Shown piece after piece: positions 58,255 to 63,806 of a stretch of DNA of 63,806 bases. Below the pieces are notes generated by a model. That model did no database searches. It was not told where the DNA came from and saw only the letters and a program-made list of their open reading frames with translations. Origin of the DNA: a virus. The DNA lies in the IMG/VR virus record IMGVR_UViG_3300009136_000004, positions 1-63,806 of that record; one strand, written 5' to 3'. Position 1 is the first letter of the stretch; the number at the start of each line of letters is the position of its first letter. The position numbers and the translations under genes are program-made.

Positions 58255-58695
58255 TCAATAGTGACCGTCCTCATCGTACCGTTCCATAGATACGGAATGA
58301 GCATGGCCGTCTTCGAATGCTTCCAGTGCAAGGTCGCGGCTCGTGTACTCCGCAACGTGTTCGGGCTGAGCGATGCCGATCCAGTAGATCGGTCCCTCGG
58401 CAGCGCCATAGATGTCGGACTCAATGTACCGTTCAATCGCACGACGCGGCACAGCATCCATCACAGTGCCTGACGTCCAACGTGAGCAGTCACAGTCCAT
58501 CTGGTCAACACTGATGCTCACCTTGCCGTCGCGCGTTGCCTTGTCTATGCGACGGTACAGGTCCGCACGATTGCCGATCTCACTGGCGTCCAGTCGGTAC
58601 TCCCTTCCGCGTTGCTGCGGCTGGATGTACTTGTAATAGACCTCGCGGTGCGTCAGTGGTCGTTCCTCGTCTTTGAACTTGATAGTGCTAGACAT
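58255..58695 (-). CDS. Hypothetical early protein, 146 residues
   Basis: The product has LTHREVYYKYIQPQQRGREY at the start, a CDCS cluster near residue 68 and an acidic His/Tyr-rich end. It overlaps the upstream zinc-ribbon gene by 8 bases. The charged, compact makeup is typical of early phage proteins; no family is recognised. Confidence 0.6.
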   Translation of the reverse strand: MSSTIKFKDEERPLTHREVYYKYIQPQQRGREYRLDASEIGNRADLYRRIDKATRDGKVSISVDQMDCDCSRWTSGTVMDAVPRRAIERYIESDIYGAAEGPIYWIGIAQPEHVAEYTSRDLALEAFEDGHAHSVSMERYDEDGHY

Positions 58696-58990
58696 AGTGT
58701 TCTCCCATCGCTGTCAGCGCATCATCCTTCCGCGCGTCGTACGCATCTTCCAGCGCCGCCTGACGGCACTCCTCACACTGGTCTCCTTCGTCCTTGACGT
58801 ACTCGTCTTCACAAGTACGGCAGAAGGGGACGTCCTCCAGGCTATCGTCGGCAGGGTTGCCGCAGCATGGACAGAAGCCTTCGTACTCAGGTGGCTCCTC
58901 ACGTGTTCCATGGAACGTACAGTTCAGCACGACCTCGTTCTCTGTGCCTTCCCATCCGCACTCGCATCTCACCTTCCTGTCGTTGCTCAT
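58688..58990 (-). CDS. Multi-zinc-ribbon early protein, 100 residues
   Basis: I start at ATG 58990 (AGGAGTGG upstream); the longer ORF to 59053 lies inside the previous gene. Cys pairs CECGW, CPCCG, CRTC and CEEC give at least two zinc ribbons, followed by an acidic helix. It may bind nucleic acid or a host protein. Confidence 0.65.
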   Translation of the reverse strand: MSNDRKVRCECGWEGTENEVVLNCTFHGTREEPPEYEGFCPCCGNPADDSLEDVPFCRTCEDEYVKDEGDQCEECRQAALEDAYDARKDDALTAMGEHYV

Positions 58991-59277
58991 GATTCCACTC
59001 CTACATAGTTGTAGACGCCATTGACGACGGACGCGTAGTACTGACCGTTCCATCCTTCCTCTACGGACTTGACACAGACCTTGCCTTGTGAGCTTGCCTT
59101 GTGCGGAGGCTGAAGGAACACGATCTCCACTGCCTCATCTCTGCTCGTGTTACGTATGTCACCGACCTTGATCTCCTCGCCGGTATCCTTGTCTACCAGT
59201 TGCCATCCCTCGCGGGTGTTGAACCTGTTCGAGTACAGGATGTTATGTACATCGTTCGCTGTTCTAATAGTCATCAT
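58987..59277 (-). CDS. Small hypothetical early protein, 96 residues
   Basis: A beta-rich product (TREGWQLVDKDTGEEIKVGD, then VEIVFLQPPHKASSQGKV) resembling a small phage family of unknown role with a GWQLVDKDTG-type core. It overlaps the zinc-ribbon gene by 4 bases. Confidence 0.62.
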   Translation of the reverse strand: MMTIRTANDVHNILYSNRFNTREGWQLVDKDTGEEIKVGDIRNTSRDEAVEIVFLQPPHKASSQGKVCVKSVEEGWNGQYYASVVNGVYNYVGVES

Positions 59278-59300
59278 CGTTCTCCATCATCATCGTTGGA

Positions 59301-59642
59301 TTAAAGACCGCACATTCCGCGCGGATATCGTGCTGCTATTTCTGGCTTCACCAGTGGGCTCAGCTCATCCCATAGCCTGAGGCACGTCCCCAGACAGTAG
59401 AGGCCGAACGTTCCACTCACTGCTTGTACGAAGAACTCGGTGACCTCAGCCTCGTTCTCCAGGTAGACGACCGTCTTGTGCGGCGACCGTTCAATCAGCT
59501 CCACTATATGAAGCTCACCCTTGTCGTACCCTTCTGTTCGCTCTCCCTCCTTACAGTTGTCCTCGTAGGAGCCGTACTCGCATCCGTGTAGCTCTTCCAG
59601 GATGGAGCGGCGCATCTTCACCTTGACCGGATAGTCTGCCAT
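59301..59642 (-). CDS. Small hypothetical early protein, 113 residues
   Basis: A mixed alpha/beta product with five Cys and a VVYLENEAEVTEFFVQAVSG segment. It overlaps the upstream gene by one base. No domain is recognised. Confidence 0.6.
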   Translation of the reverse strand: MADYPVKVKMRRSILEELHGCEYGSYEDNCKEGERTEGYDKGELHIVELIERSPHKTVVYLENEAEVTEFFVQAVSGTFGLYCLGTCLRLWDELSPLVKPEIAARYPRGMCGL

Positions 59643-59824
59643 TACATCTCTCCTATGCGGTCCAGGAGGCTGTCCGCGTCACGCATCTTCTGCCTCATGG
59701 CATTGTACCGGGGACGGCTGACGCCATCGTAGTCCTTCTCCCGGTTCAGTCTGTTGCGGTACTGCAAGAGCGCCGTCACTACCAGACGCTCCTCGTTCGC
59801 CTTCAGTTTAATGCTAATCATCAT
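59642..59824 (-). CDS. Small helical early protein, 60 residues
   Basis: Basic helical product (NEERLVVTALLQYRNRLNRE) with GGAG before the tandem ATGs (59824 or 59821). It touches the next gene by one base. Function unknown. Confidence 0.6.
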   Translation of the reverse strand: MMISIKLKANEERLVVTALLQYRNRLNREKDYDGVSRPRYNAMRQKMRDADSLLDRIGEM

Positions 59825-59830
59825 CGTCTC

Positions 59831-60103
59831 CTAGATTGGCTTCCGGTACGAACCGACCGGGTTGCCGTCATCATCTTCGTCGTAGTAACGTGAGAGCCAT
59901 GCAGAGATCCCCTGCTGCCTCGCGTCGTATGAACAGTGTGCTGAGCCATACCAGTAGAACCCATCGCTGGGAACTTGGAACTCAGCCGCGTCAAACCCAT
60001 CCCTCCAGGACCATGCGCCTCGGAGACGCTTCTTCTGGTCGTTGGTCAGGCTCTGGCGCACTGTCTTCAGTAAACATCTACAGAAAGTGTGGTCACTCAT
60101 CAT
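59831..60103 (-). CDS. Small hypothetical early protein, 90 residues
   Basis: Trp/Tyr-rich (RGAWSWRDGFDAAEF, FYWYGSAHCSYDARQ) and ending acidic then basic. AAGGGG precedes the tandem ATGs. It overlaps the tiny membrane-protein ORF upstream by 11 bases. No family is recognised. Confidence 0.6.
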   Translation of the reverse strand: MMSDHTFCRCLLKTVRQSLTNDQKKRLRGAWSWRDGFDAAEFQVPSDGFYWYGSAHCSYDARQQGISAWLSRYYDEDDDGNPVGSYRKPI

Positions 60104-60203
60104 CGTTCCCCTTCGTCGTTGTCATTACAGGGTAGAGCAGTGTGATTCCAAACCACACTATGAATACGATCTGTGCGATCGCTTGGATTGTCATCGGTTG
60201 CAT
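60093..60203 (-). CDS. Tiny membrane protein, 36 residues
   Basis: AGGAGG lies seven bases before ATG 60203. The product has one membrane segment (IAQIVFIVWFGITLLYPV, residues 9-26) and a polar acidic tail. It overlaps the next gene start by 11 bases. A tiny inner-membrane peptide made early could affect host transport or superinfection; this is inference. Confidence 0.6.
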   Translation of the reverse strand: MQPMTIQAIAQIVFIVWFGITLLYPVMTTTKGNDDE

Positions 60204-60213
60204 GGTAGTCCTC

Positions 60214-60360
60214 CTAGACCGGGTAGCTGGACCAGCGTTGTTGACGCTCGTACATGCTGCGGAGTTCACGTTCGTCCTGCTGTGCTTCCAGGAGGGGCTC
60301 GTCGTACATTGGTATCTCTACCATCTTCTTCGGTTCTTGTTTCTGTTGTTGCTGGTTCAT
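60214..60360 (-). CDS. Tiny Gln/Glu-rich protein, 48 residues
   Basis: GAGGAG lies before ATG 60360 and the stop is ten bases before the next start. The product is charged and probably helical (EAQQDERELRSMYERQQRW). Function unknown. Confidence 0.55.
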   Translation of the reverse strand: MNQQQQKQEPKKMVEIPMYDEPLLEAQQDERELRSMYERQQRWSSYPV

Positions 60361-60399
60361 GTTGGTACTCCTCATCATCATCATTGTGGGTACATCTCA

Positions 60400-60425
60400 G
60401 AAAGCGCACTGTCTCCAATGCGCTT
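60400..60425 (-). terminator. Hairpin, possible weak leftward terminator
   Basis: A 7-bp perfect stem AAGCGCA/TGCGCTT (60402-60408 with 60419-60425) and 10-base loop, followed leftward by TCTGAG. The T-run is poor. It lies between the small DNA-binding gene at 60443 and the tiny ORF at 60214. Confidence 0.35.
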
Positions 60426-60442
60426 GAGTGATGCACACTCTT

Positions 60443-60649
60443 CTACGATACTACGTAGTATCCAAGGTACTCGCCTTCCTTCGCTTTACAGGTTACGAGC
60501 AGCTTCCGTACGCTCTTCTTGCAGATGCCGAGGGTGTCTACTGCTTCGGGTACTGACACGCCGTCTTTGCGCTTCAGAAGCTTGGTGAGTGCCGGGATGC
60601 TGTTGCTAATAGCGTTCGTTGCGGTGTTCTTCGTGTTTACGTTTTTCAT
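60443..60649 (-). CDS. Small helix-turn-helix protein, 68 residues
   Basis: After a polar N-terminus the domain LTKLLKRKDGVSVPEAVDTL, then GICKKSVRKL, matches the C-terminal domain of the protein at 49337-50122 in most positions. It is likely a DNA-binding regulator made early, near the main leftward promoter. The shared domain implies duplication within this genome. Confidence 0.65.
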   Translation of the reverse strand: MKNVNTKNTATNAISNSIPALTKLLKRKDGVSVPEAVDTLGICKKSVRKLLVTCKAKEGEYLGYYVVS

Positions 60650-60747
60650 GGTGGTACTCCATTATCATTGTCGTTGTTTGAAGCGAGTGCTTCTAAAAGC
60701 AGACGGCGGATAGTTAGGCGCTCAGATCAGCGCCGAAAGATTACTAC

Positions 60748-61002
60748 TCAGTTTCCCAGGACGGGAGTTTCTACATTGTAATGAACCAGACCAATCGCGT
60801 CGTTCGGTTCATAACTCCATGCCGCCAAAGTTTCCCCGGCGACTAGGTCGTGCAGTGCCACCTCGTAAGATGGCTCGTCGTAGTTGTTAGCGACTTCGGT
60901 ATAGAACCTCTGTGCCGCTGAATCCAGATCGCTGTAGTCCAGTTCAAAGTTCTGGTCCGGACTGACGATCTCTACTACATACCGTTCTAGTTGCTTGCTC
61001 AT
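60748..61002 (-). CDS. Small hypothetical early protein, 84 residues; first gene of the leftward early operon
   Basis: AAGGAG precedes ATG 61002. The product is acidic, with DLDSAAQRFYTEVANNYDEP and EVALHDLVAGETLAAW. It is the first coding unit after the structured leader and the promoter at 61485-61513. Its 98-base downstream gap holds a GGCGCT/AGCGCC hairpin (60717-60734). Function unknown. Confidence 0.65.
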   Translation of the reverse strand: MSKQLERYVVEIVSPDQNFELDYSDLDSAAQRFYTEVANNYDEPSYEVALHDLVAGETLAAWSYEPNDAIGLVHYNVETPVLGN

Positions 61003-61478
61003 AGTGTTACTCCTTGCCTCTGTTCAGGCATCAAGTTCCACCGTCTGCTTATAGGAACACTCGCTAAGTGTCCGCTATGTGCTGTCGTTGCTTGCTGTCG
61101 TTGCCTCGTACACCGTCTCGCGTCCAATCATGGTCGGCTCGGCCGTCGGCAACAACGTGTTCCTCAACTGGCAAGCAACAACGTCGTTCACATAACACAA
61201 GGCTCCGCCACGGTTAGTGGCATCCCTTGCTCGCAACTTGGTAAGGTCTGACCCGAGGCTTGCAACTGCTTACAGACTGACGCGTTTCCGCTGCTGCGCT
61301 TGCTTACTGCTACCTGTCGTCTCGCCGCGCACTTGGTAAAGTGCTGTTCGCCTTGCGTCCGCCCATATACTCGGTCGTTGAGTTTCCAGATTTGAATACG
61401 CCGGATTTCTGTGCGCAATGCAGAGCGATCGCCAAGTGGCTGCTAGTGGTTGCCGTTTCTGGGTCGCTGCGGTACATG
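61003..61478 (-). ncRNA. Candidate structured RNA or long leader (about 475 nt)
   Basis: There is no gene with a ribosome site in this block; the short leftward ORFs lack one. Read leftward from the promoter at 61485-61513 it can fold into several helices. One is a nested double helix: 61171-61182 with 61084-61095 (12 bp, one wobble) and, inside it, 61148-61156 with 61097-61105 (9 bp, one wobble). Others are 61198-61202 with 61225-61229 enclosing 61207-61211 with 61217-61221; GCACTT/AAGTGC at 61329-61344; and a stem at 61054-61073. As RNA it could be a regulator, decoy or leader. As DNA the same repeats could act as an origin. Confidence 0.55.
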
Positions 61479-61484
61479 CCCTAT

Positions 61485-61513
61485 ATAATAGGGTATGTTG
61501 CAAGCCGTAACAA
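61485..61513 (-). promoter_or_regulatory. Sigma70-like promoter, leftward
   Basis: Read leftward: -35 TTGTTA (61513-61508), a 17-base spacer, -10 TATTAT (61490-61485). Matches to consensus are 4/6 and 5/6. The -35 lies in a tandem pair of CAAGCCGTA words (61501-61509 and 61511-61519). It would drive the structured leader and the early operon from 61.0 kb down. Confidence 0.68.
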
Positions 61514-61551
61514 GCCGTATTTTAGCTAGATAATACAAGGTGTTACGCCGA

Positions 61552-61592
61552 CAAAAATGCCCAGATCCAGCCGCGAAGCCAGAAATGGGCAT
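61552..61592 (-). terminator. Intrinsic terminator ending the leftward operon from the junction side
   Basis: Read leftward, ATGCCCA (61592-61586) pairs with TGGGCAT (61563-61557) over a partly paired 22-base loop and is followed by TTTTTG. It lies just after the stop at 61628 and before the promoter at 61513, and so divides two leftward units. Confidence 0.75.
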
Positions 61593-61627
61593 GTTGCTCA
61601 CTTTTTGAGCAGTCGGTTTTATACGCT

Positions 61628-61918
61628 CTACAGGGAGTGAACGGAGTCGAGCGCGTCGTCGTCGGTACACCAGACTACGATCGTTCTACCTCCGTGTCCA
61701 TGGATCCGTTCGAGTTCTTCTATTGATGGATACACTCCGCATGAACTGTACTCGGTGAGCCACGATAGCGCGCACCATCCGCAACTGAACTGAACACCTT
61801 CAGCAACGATACCCTCTCCACTGATACCAGTCTCATCTTCCTTCCGTAGCAGTAGGAACCTCTTCATCTGCGGTTCCTTCAAACCAGTTGCCTCCGGTGT
61901 CTTCGTGTCCTCCGTCAT
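61628..61918 (-). CDS. Conserved small phage protein (SG-x-G / GHGG type)
   Basis: The 96-residue product matches a widespread small phage family: FLLLRKEDETGISGEGIVAE, VQFSCGWCALSW, then YPSIEELERIHGHGGRTIV. Function unknown. The ATG at 61918 has AAGGAG upstream, but it would overlap the next upstream ORF by 86 bases. The ATG at 61867 (MKRFLLLR) also has a ribosome-site-like AAGGAA and fits the usual family start. Either is possible. It is the last gene before the terminator. Confidence 0.7.
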   Translation of the reverse strand: MTEDTKTPEATGLKEPQMKRFLLLRKEDETGISGEGIVAEGVQFSCGWCALSWLTEYSSCGVYPSIEELERIHGHGGRTIVVWCTDDDALDSVHSL

Positions 61919-62012
61919 GCCCTTTCTCCTTCGCGCAATGGACTACGATGTAGTCGCTCTTATAAGTAGCCTCACACTGAGGCACGATATCCCCTTCTTT
62001 ATTCCTCGTCAT
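61833..62012 (-). CDS. Small Cys/His-rich protein, 59 residues
   Basis: GAGGAG lies before ATG 62012. The product has CEATYKSDYIVVHCAKEKGH with GGHED after it, a Cys/His pattern seen in tiny zinc-binding phage proteins. It ends acidic. The ORF overlaps the end of the upstream gene and the 5' part of the downstream one. I support it by the ribosome site and Cys/His spacing. Confidence 0.55.
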   Translation of the reverse strand: MTRNKEGDIVPQCEATYKSDYIVVHCAKEKGHDGGHEDTGGNWFEGTADEEVPTATEGR

Positions 62013-62430
62013 GCTCTGTCTCCTCGCACGTTGCTGCCTCCGTCATTCGGTGGCTCCATTCTACTAGGCTCATCACACTGGTGTCGGCGAGCAAGTTGCC
62101 AGTCTGCGTCAGGTGGCAAGCAAGCAGTTCATCCAGCGCTCGGTGAAGCTTCAGGTGACGCATCCGGTTCGGCTCATGCTTGAACTTGTAATCGTTGTCG
62201 TTCATCATGCTGCATGTGAAGTCAAAGAGTTTCTGTGCGCTTTCTTCCGCGTCACCCTGGAACTCCAGCTTCCCACCCTCAGTCCAACGTAGCTCGCCGA
62301 TCTTTTCGTTGTCCGGGTTGCTGAACGTGATGTTAAAGATTGGCGGGTCAACCTTGAGGAACGTAAGTATCTCCTCTGCCGTCTCTTCCGCCTTCTGCTC
62401 TATACGATCTTCGTGGTTGCTGTCTTCCAT
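61999..62430 (-). CDS. Conserved phage protein, 143 residues (complete copy)
   Basis: Acidic N-terminal helix, then a beta segment (PIFNITFSNPDNEKIGELRW, then LEFQGDAEESAQKLFDF) found in many phage proteins of unknown role, then a basic helix and an acidic tail. Its 5' part is the same gene as the partial copy at 1-221. It overlaps the sulfotransferase by 31 bases. Confidence 0.72.
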   Translation of the reverse strand: MEDSNHEDRIEQKAEETAEEILTFLKVDPPIFNITFSNPDNEKIGELRWTEGGKLEFQGDAEESAQKLFDFTCSMMNDNDYKFKHEPNRMRHLKLHRALDELLACHLTQTGNLLADTSVMSLVEWSHRMTEAATCEETEHDEE

Positions 62431-62990
62431 AGCTCTATGTCCTCTGCGTAGTAAGTTTCAAGTTCCTCCAGGCGATACGTCACCTCAGGCTTCTGTTCAT
62501 ACGTCTTGTTCTCGTGTGGCAATCTGTATCCATAGAAGCCTTCGTTCCCTTCCAGGCGAAGCCAGATAGGGTTCTTGCACCCTGAGTAGAGTTCGCTCTG
62601 CCGTTGCCATGCGTAAGCATGAGCGCTGTTCCCTATCTGTTCGGTGAAGAACTCCCCGGCTTCATCGTCAAGCACTGCGTCCACCGTTGCTTCAAAGGTC
62701 GGGCGACCAACCGTTTTGAAGTTGGTCACTGGATCCCTGGAGTTGACGCCATCTGAGAGCAGCATGTACGCAGACGCGAGCCGCTTGATAGGATCACGTA
62801 TGATGCACACTGCTTCCTCCGGTGCTTCCTTCAGGTCCATGGCAAGCTCACCCATCCGTTCCGCAAAGAAGTAGAGAGACGTACTCCCTGACCTCGGTGC
62901 TGCTGCGATGTTGAACCTGTCATCCACCCTGTAGTACTGCGGGATATAGAACCCGTTGATGCAAGGCGGAGCGTCTCTCTCTACGTTCAT
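62400..62990 (-). CDS. Sulfotransferase-family protein, allele 2
   Basis: Same length (196 residues) and motifs as allele 1: PRSGSTSL at 32-39 and RDPIKRLASAY at 65-75. Changes cluster at residues 79-84, 98-118 and 155-163, away from the PAPS site. Residues in these loops may touch the acceptor, so the alleles could act on different substrates. It overlaps the cupin-like gene by 4 bases. Confidence 0.78.
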   Translation of the reverse strand: MNVERDAPPCINGFYIPQYYRVDDRFNIAAAPRSGSTSLYFFAERMGELAMDLKEAPEEAVCIIRDPIKRLASAYMLLSDGVNSRDPVTNFKTVGRPTFEATVDAVLDDEAGEFFTEQIGNSAHAYAWQRQSELYSGCKNPIWLRLEGNEGFYGYRLPHENKTYEQKPEVTYRLEELETYYAEDIELWKTATTKIV

Positions 62991-63562
62991 GCTTCTTTCC
63001 TCTCTGTCCTGTTGTAGTTAGTCCACTCTCGGTGGGGAATGCAGGTGTCTGCGTCCGGCCAGAAACTCCAGTTGTGCTTCAGCGGTCCAGTCATAATGAT
63101 GGTGCTGAACGGCTTCCGTGGCTCGTGTACGAAGTGACGGTGAGACGCACGACGGAAGTGGAACCTCCATCCGCGGACCACTCGGCTGTTCAGTCTGCCG
63201 TCCGGCGTCATCACCGTCTCAGTGTAACTACGGAACGGGAAGGTGATGAACCACCACGGATGATCGTGCGGCGCTGCCTCCTCGTCTCCCTGATGGAAGG
63301 TATGGAACCTGAAGTTGATGGGACCGAGCCAGAGCATACGTCTGTCCAGGTAGAGGCGATACCACTGACCGTCATGCTCCATCACTTCGTTCGCGGCCAT
63401 CTCTATCTCTGCACAGAACACGATGTTCGCCGCCTCCTCCGCAGTGATAGGGAACCAGACCTGATCGTGGATGTAACCCCATCGGCGGCGATACGTTCCC
63501 TTCGGCCAGTCACCGACCAGTTCAACGTGACTCTTACGCTTCGCGGATAACGCTGCCATCAC
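62987..63562 (-). CDS. Cupin-like metal-binding protein, allele 2
   Basis: The 191-residue version keeps HDHPWWF and SHRHFVH, but residues 39-67 (29 residues with EEAANIVFCAEIEMAANEVM) replace the 24 unrelated residues of allele 1. The flanks are nearly the same. This looks like a swapped segment rather than gradual drift. Confidence 0.55.
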   Translation of the reverse strand: MMAALSAKRKSHVELVGDWPKGTYRRRWGYIHDQVWFPITAEEAANIVFCAEIEMAANEVMEHDGQWYRLYLDRRMLWLGPINFRFHTFHQGDEEAAPHDHPWWFITFPFRSYTETVMTPDGRLNSRVVRGWRFHFRRASHRHFVHEPRKPFSTIIMTGPLKHNWSFWPDADTCIPHREWTNYNRTERKEA

Positions 63563-63806
63563 GCACCTCCAGTCGGTTCAGTTCTACTAGGTAGCGCACG
63601 AGTCCGGGGATATCCTTGTCGTTGATGTACGGTGTCACGTACCCGCTCCACTCATACAAGTGAACGAAGGTCTGTATGACGATGCCGTCCTTGTCTTCCA
63701 CCTTGACACGGTATCCCTCCGGGTTGAAGCTCTGTTCAAACTCAATAGCGCAGTCATCCCACGTCAGCTCGCCGTACTGCGTGAGCTTCGGCTTCTCATA
63801 CGGCTT
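63534..63806 (-). CDS. HAD-like protein, C-terminal part only (cut by the right edge)
   Basis: The last 90 or so codons of the HAD-superfamily gene, identical by eye to 1310-1582. The catalytic motifs lie beyond the window edge and are in the complete copy at 1310-2044. Confidence 0.8.
   Translation of the reverse strand, partial: KPYEKPKLTQYGELTWDDCAIEFEQSFNPEGYRVKVEDKDGIVIQTFVHLYEWSGYVTPYINDKDIPGLVRYLVELNRLEVRDGSVIREA

Larger units (their letters stand above)
62210..63806. repeat. Right copy of the imperfect terminal overlap (pairs with 1-1582)
   Basis: See the left copy. This copy is 15 bases longer because the cupin-like gene has five extra codons. The right-most 358 or so bases (63449-63806) look identical to 1225-1582, so the genome closes there with a length near 62.22 kb. 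Confidence 0.9.

Noticed and set aside
60717-60734. GGCGCT/AGCGCC hairpin as a terminator
   Set aside because: There is no T-run on either strand after the stem.
61188-61503. Two leftward ORFs (61188-61418 and 61270-61503) in the leader region
   Set aside because: Neither has a ribosome site, they overlap each other in different frames, and one begins inside the promoter spacer. The block is better explained by RNA structure.
1-63806. tRNA genes, integrase or repressor
   Set aside because: I looked for T-loop signatures, tyrosine or serine recombinase motifs and CI/Cro-type pairs, and found none that hold up.

Overview
The window is a nearly complete genome of a tailed bacterial virus, apparently a lytic, short-tailed (podovirus-like) phage recovered as a metagenome-style contig. 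It carries a terminase pair, a very long portal, scaffold, major capsid, connectors, a nozzle-like beta protein, three large fibre-type proteins and a set of large internal virion proteins. I found no tail-tube or tape-measure gene, no integrase, no repressor and no tRNA. The host is probably Gram-negative, because the lysis block includes a lipoprotein and a one-membrane-segment protein resembling spanins. The two ends overlap: positions 1-1582 correspond to 62210-63806, so the genome is about 62.2 kb and closes on itself. The overlap is not identical. It holds two alleles of a sulfotransferase gene and of a cupin-like gene, which points to strain variation joined by assembly rather than true terminal repeats.

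Layout. (1) A leftward operon starts at about 4.34 kb, runs to position 1, continues across the circle junction (62.43 kb) and ends at a terminator at 61.57 kb: small basic protein, TOPRIM/SF3 primase-helicase, HAD phosphatase-like protein, cupin-like protein, sulfotransferase and three small proteins. (2) A divergent non-coding region (4343-4840) has an inverted repeat, a tandem repeat and clustered GTATC words. (3) The rightward late operon (4.84-45.6 kb) runs TerS, RyR-domain protein, TerL, a probable ADP-ribosyltransferase, portal, a GroES-like co-chaperonin, scaffold, capsid (followed by a strong terminator), fibre and connector genes, lysis genes, nozzle, and large internal/ejection proteins. 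(4) A GC-rich non-coding block (45618-45892) separates the convergent arms. (5) A second leftward unit (61.5 to 45.9 kb) begins at a good sigma70-like promoter. It opens with about 475 nt of non-coding sequence predicted to fold into a structured RNA, then about 15 tiny genes, a zinc-binding probable ssDNA-binding protein, DNA polymerase A, Cas4-like exonuclease, VRR-NUC nuclease and SNF2-type helicase, and ends in a DNA-base hypermodification cassette.

How the parts work together: the leftward units supply replication, recombination and DNA modification. The five-gene cassette at 45.9-49.3 kb (thymidylate-synthase-like enzyme, HhH/helical 5-hmdU-kinase-type protein, P-loop kinase, DUF1599/Nmad1-like and an Nmad-like protein) suggests that thymine in this genome is replaced or decorated, probably to escape host restriction. 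The rightward unit builds and packages the virion and lyses the cell. Many DNA-associated proteins share histone-like Lys/Ala tails, and many virion proteins share short GG-x-V boxes. All function calls are from motifs and gene order read by eye; no database search was run.
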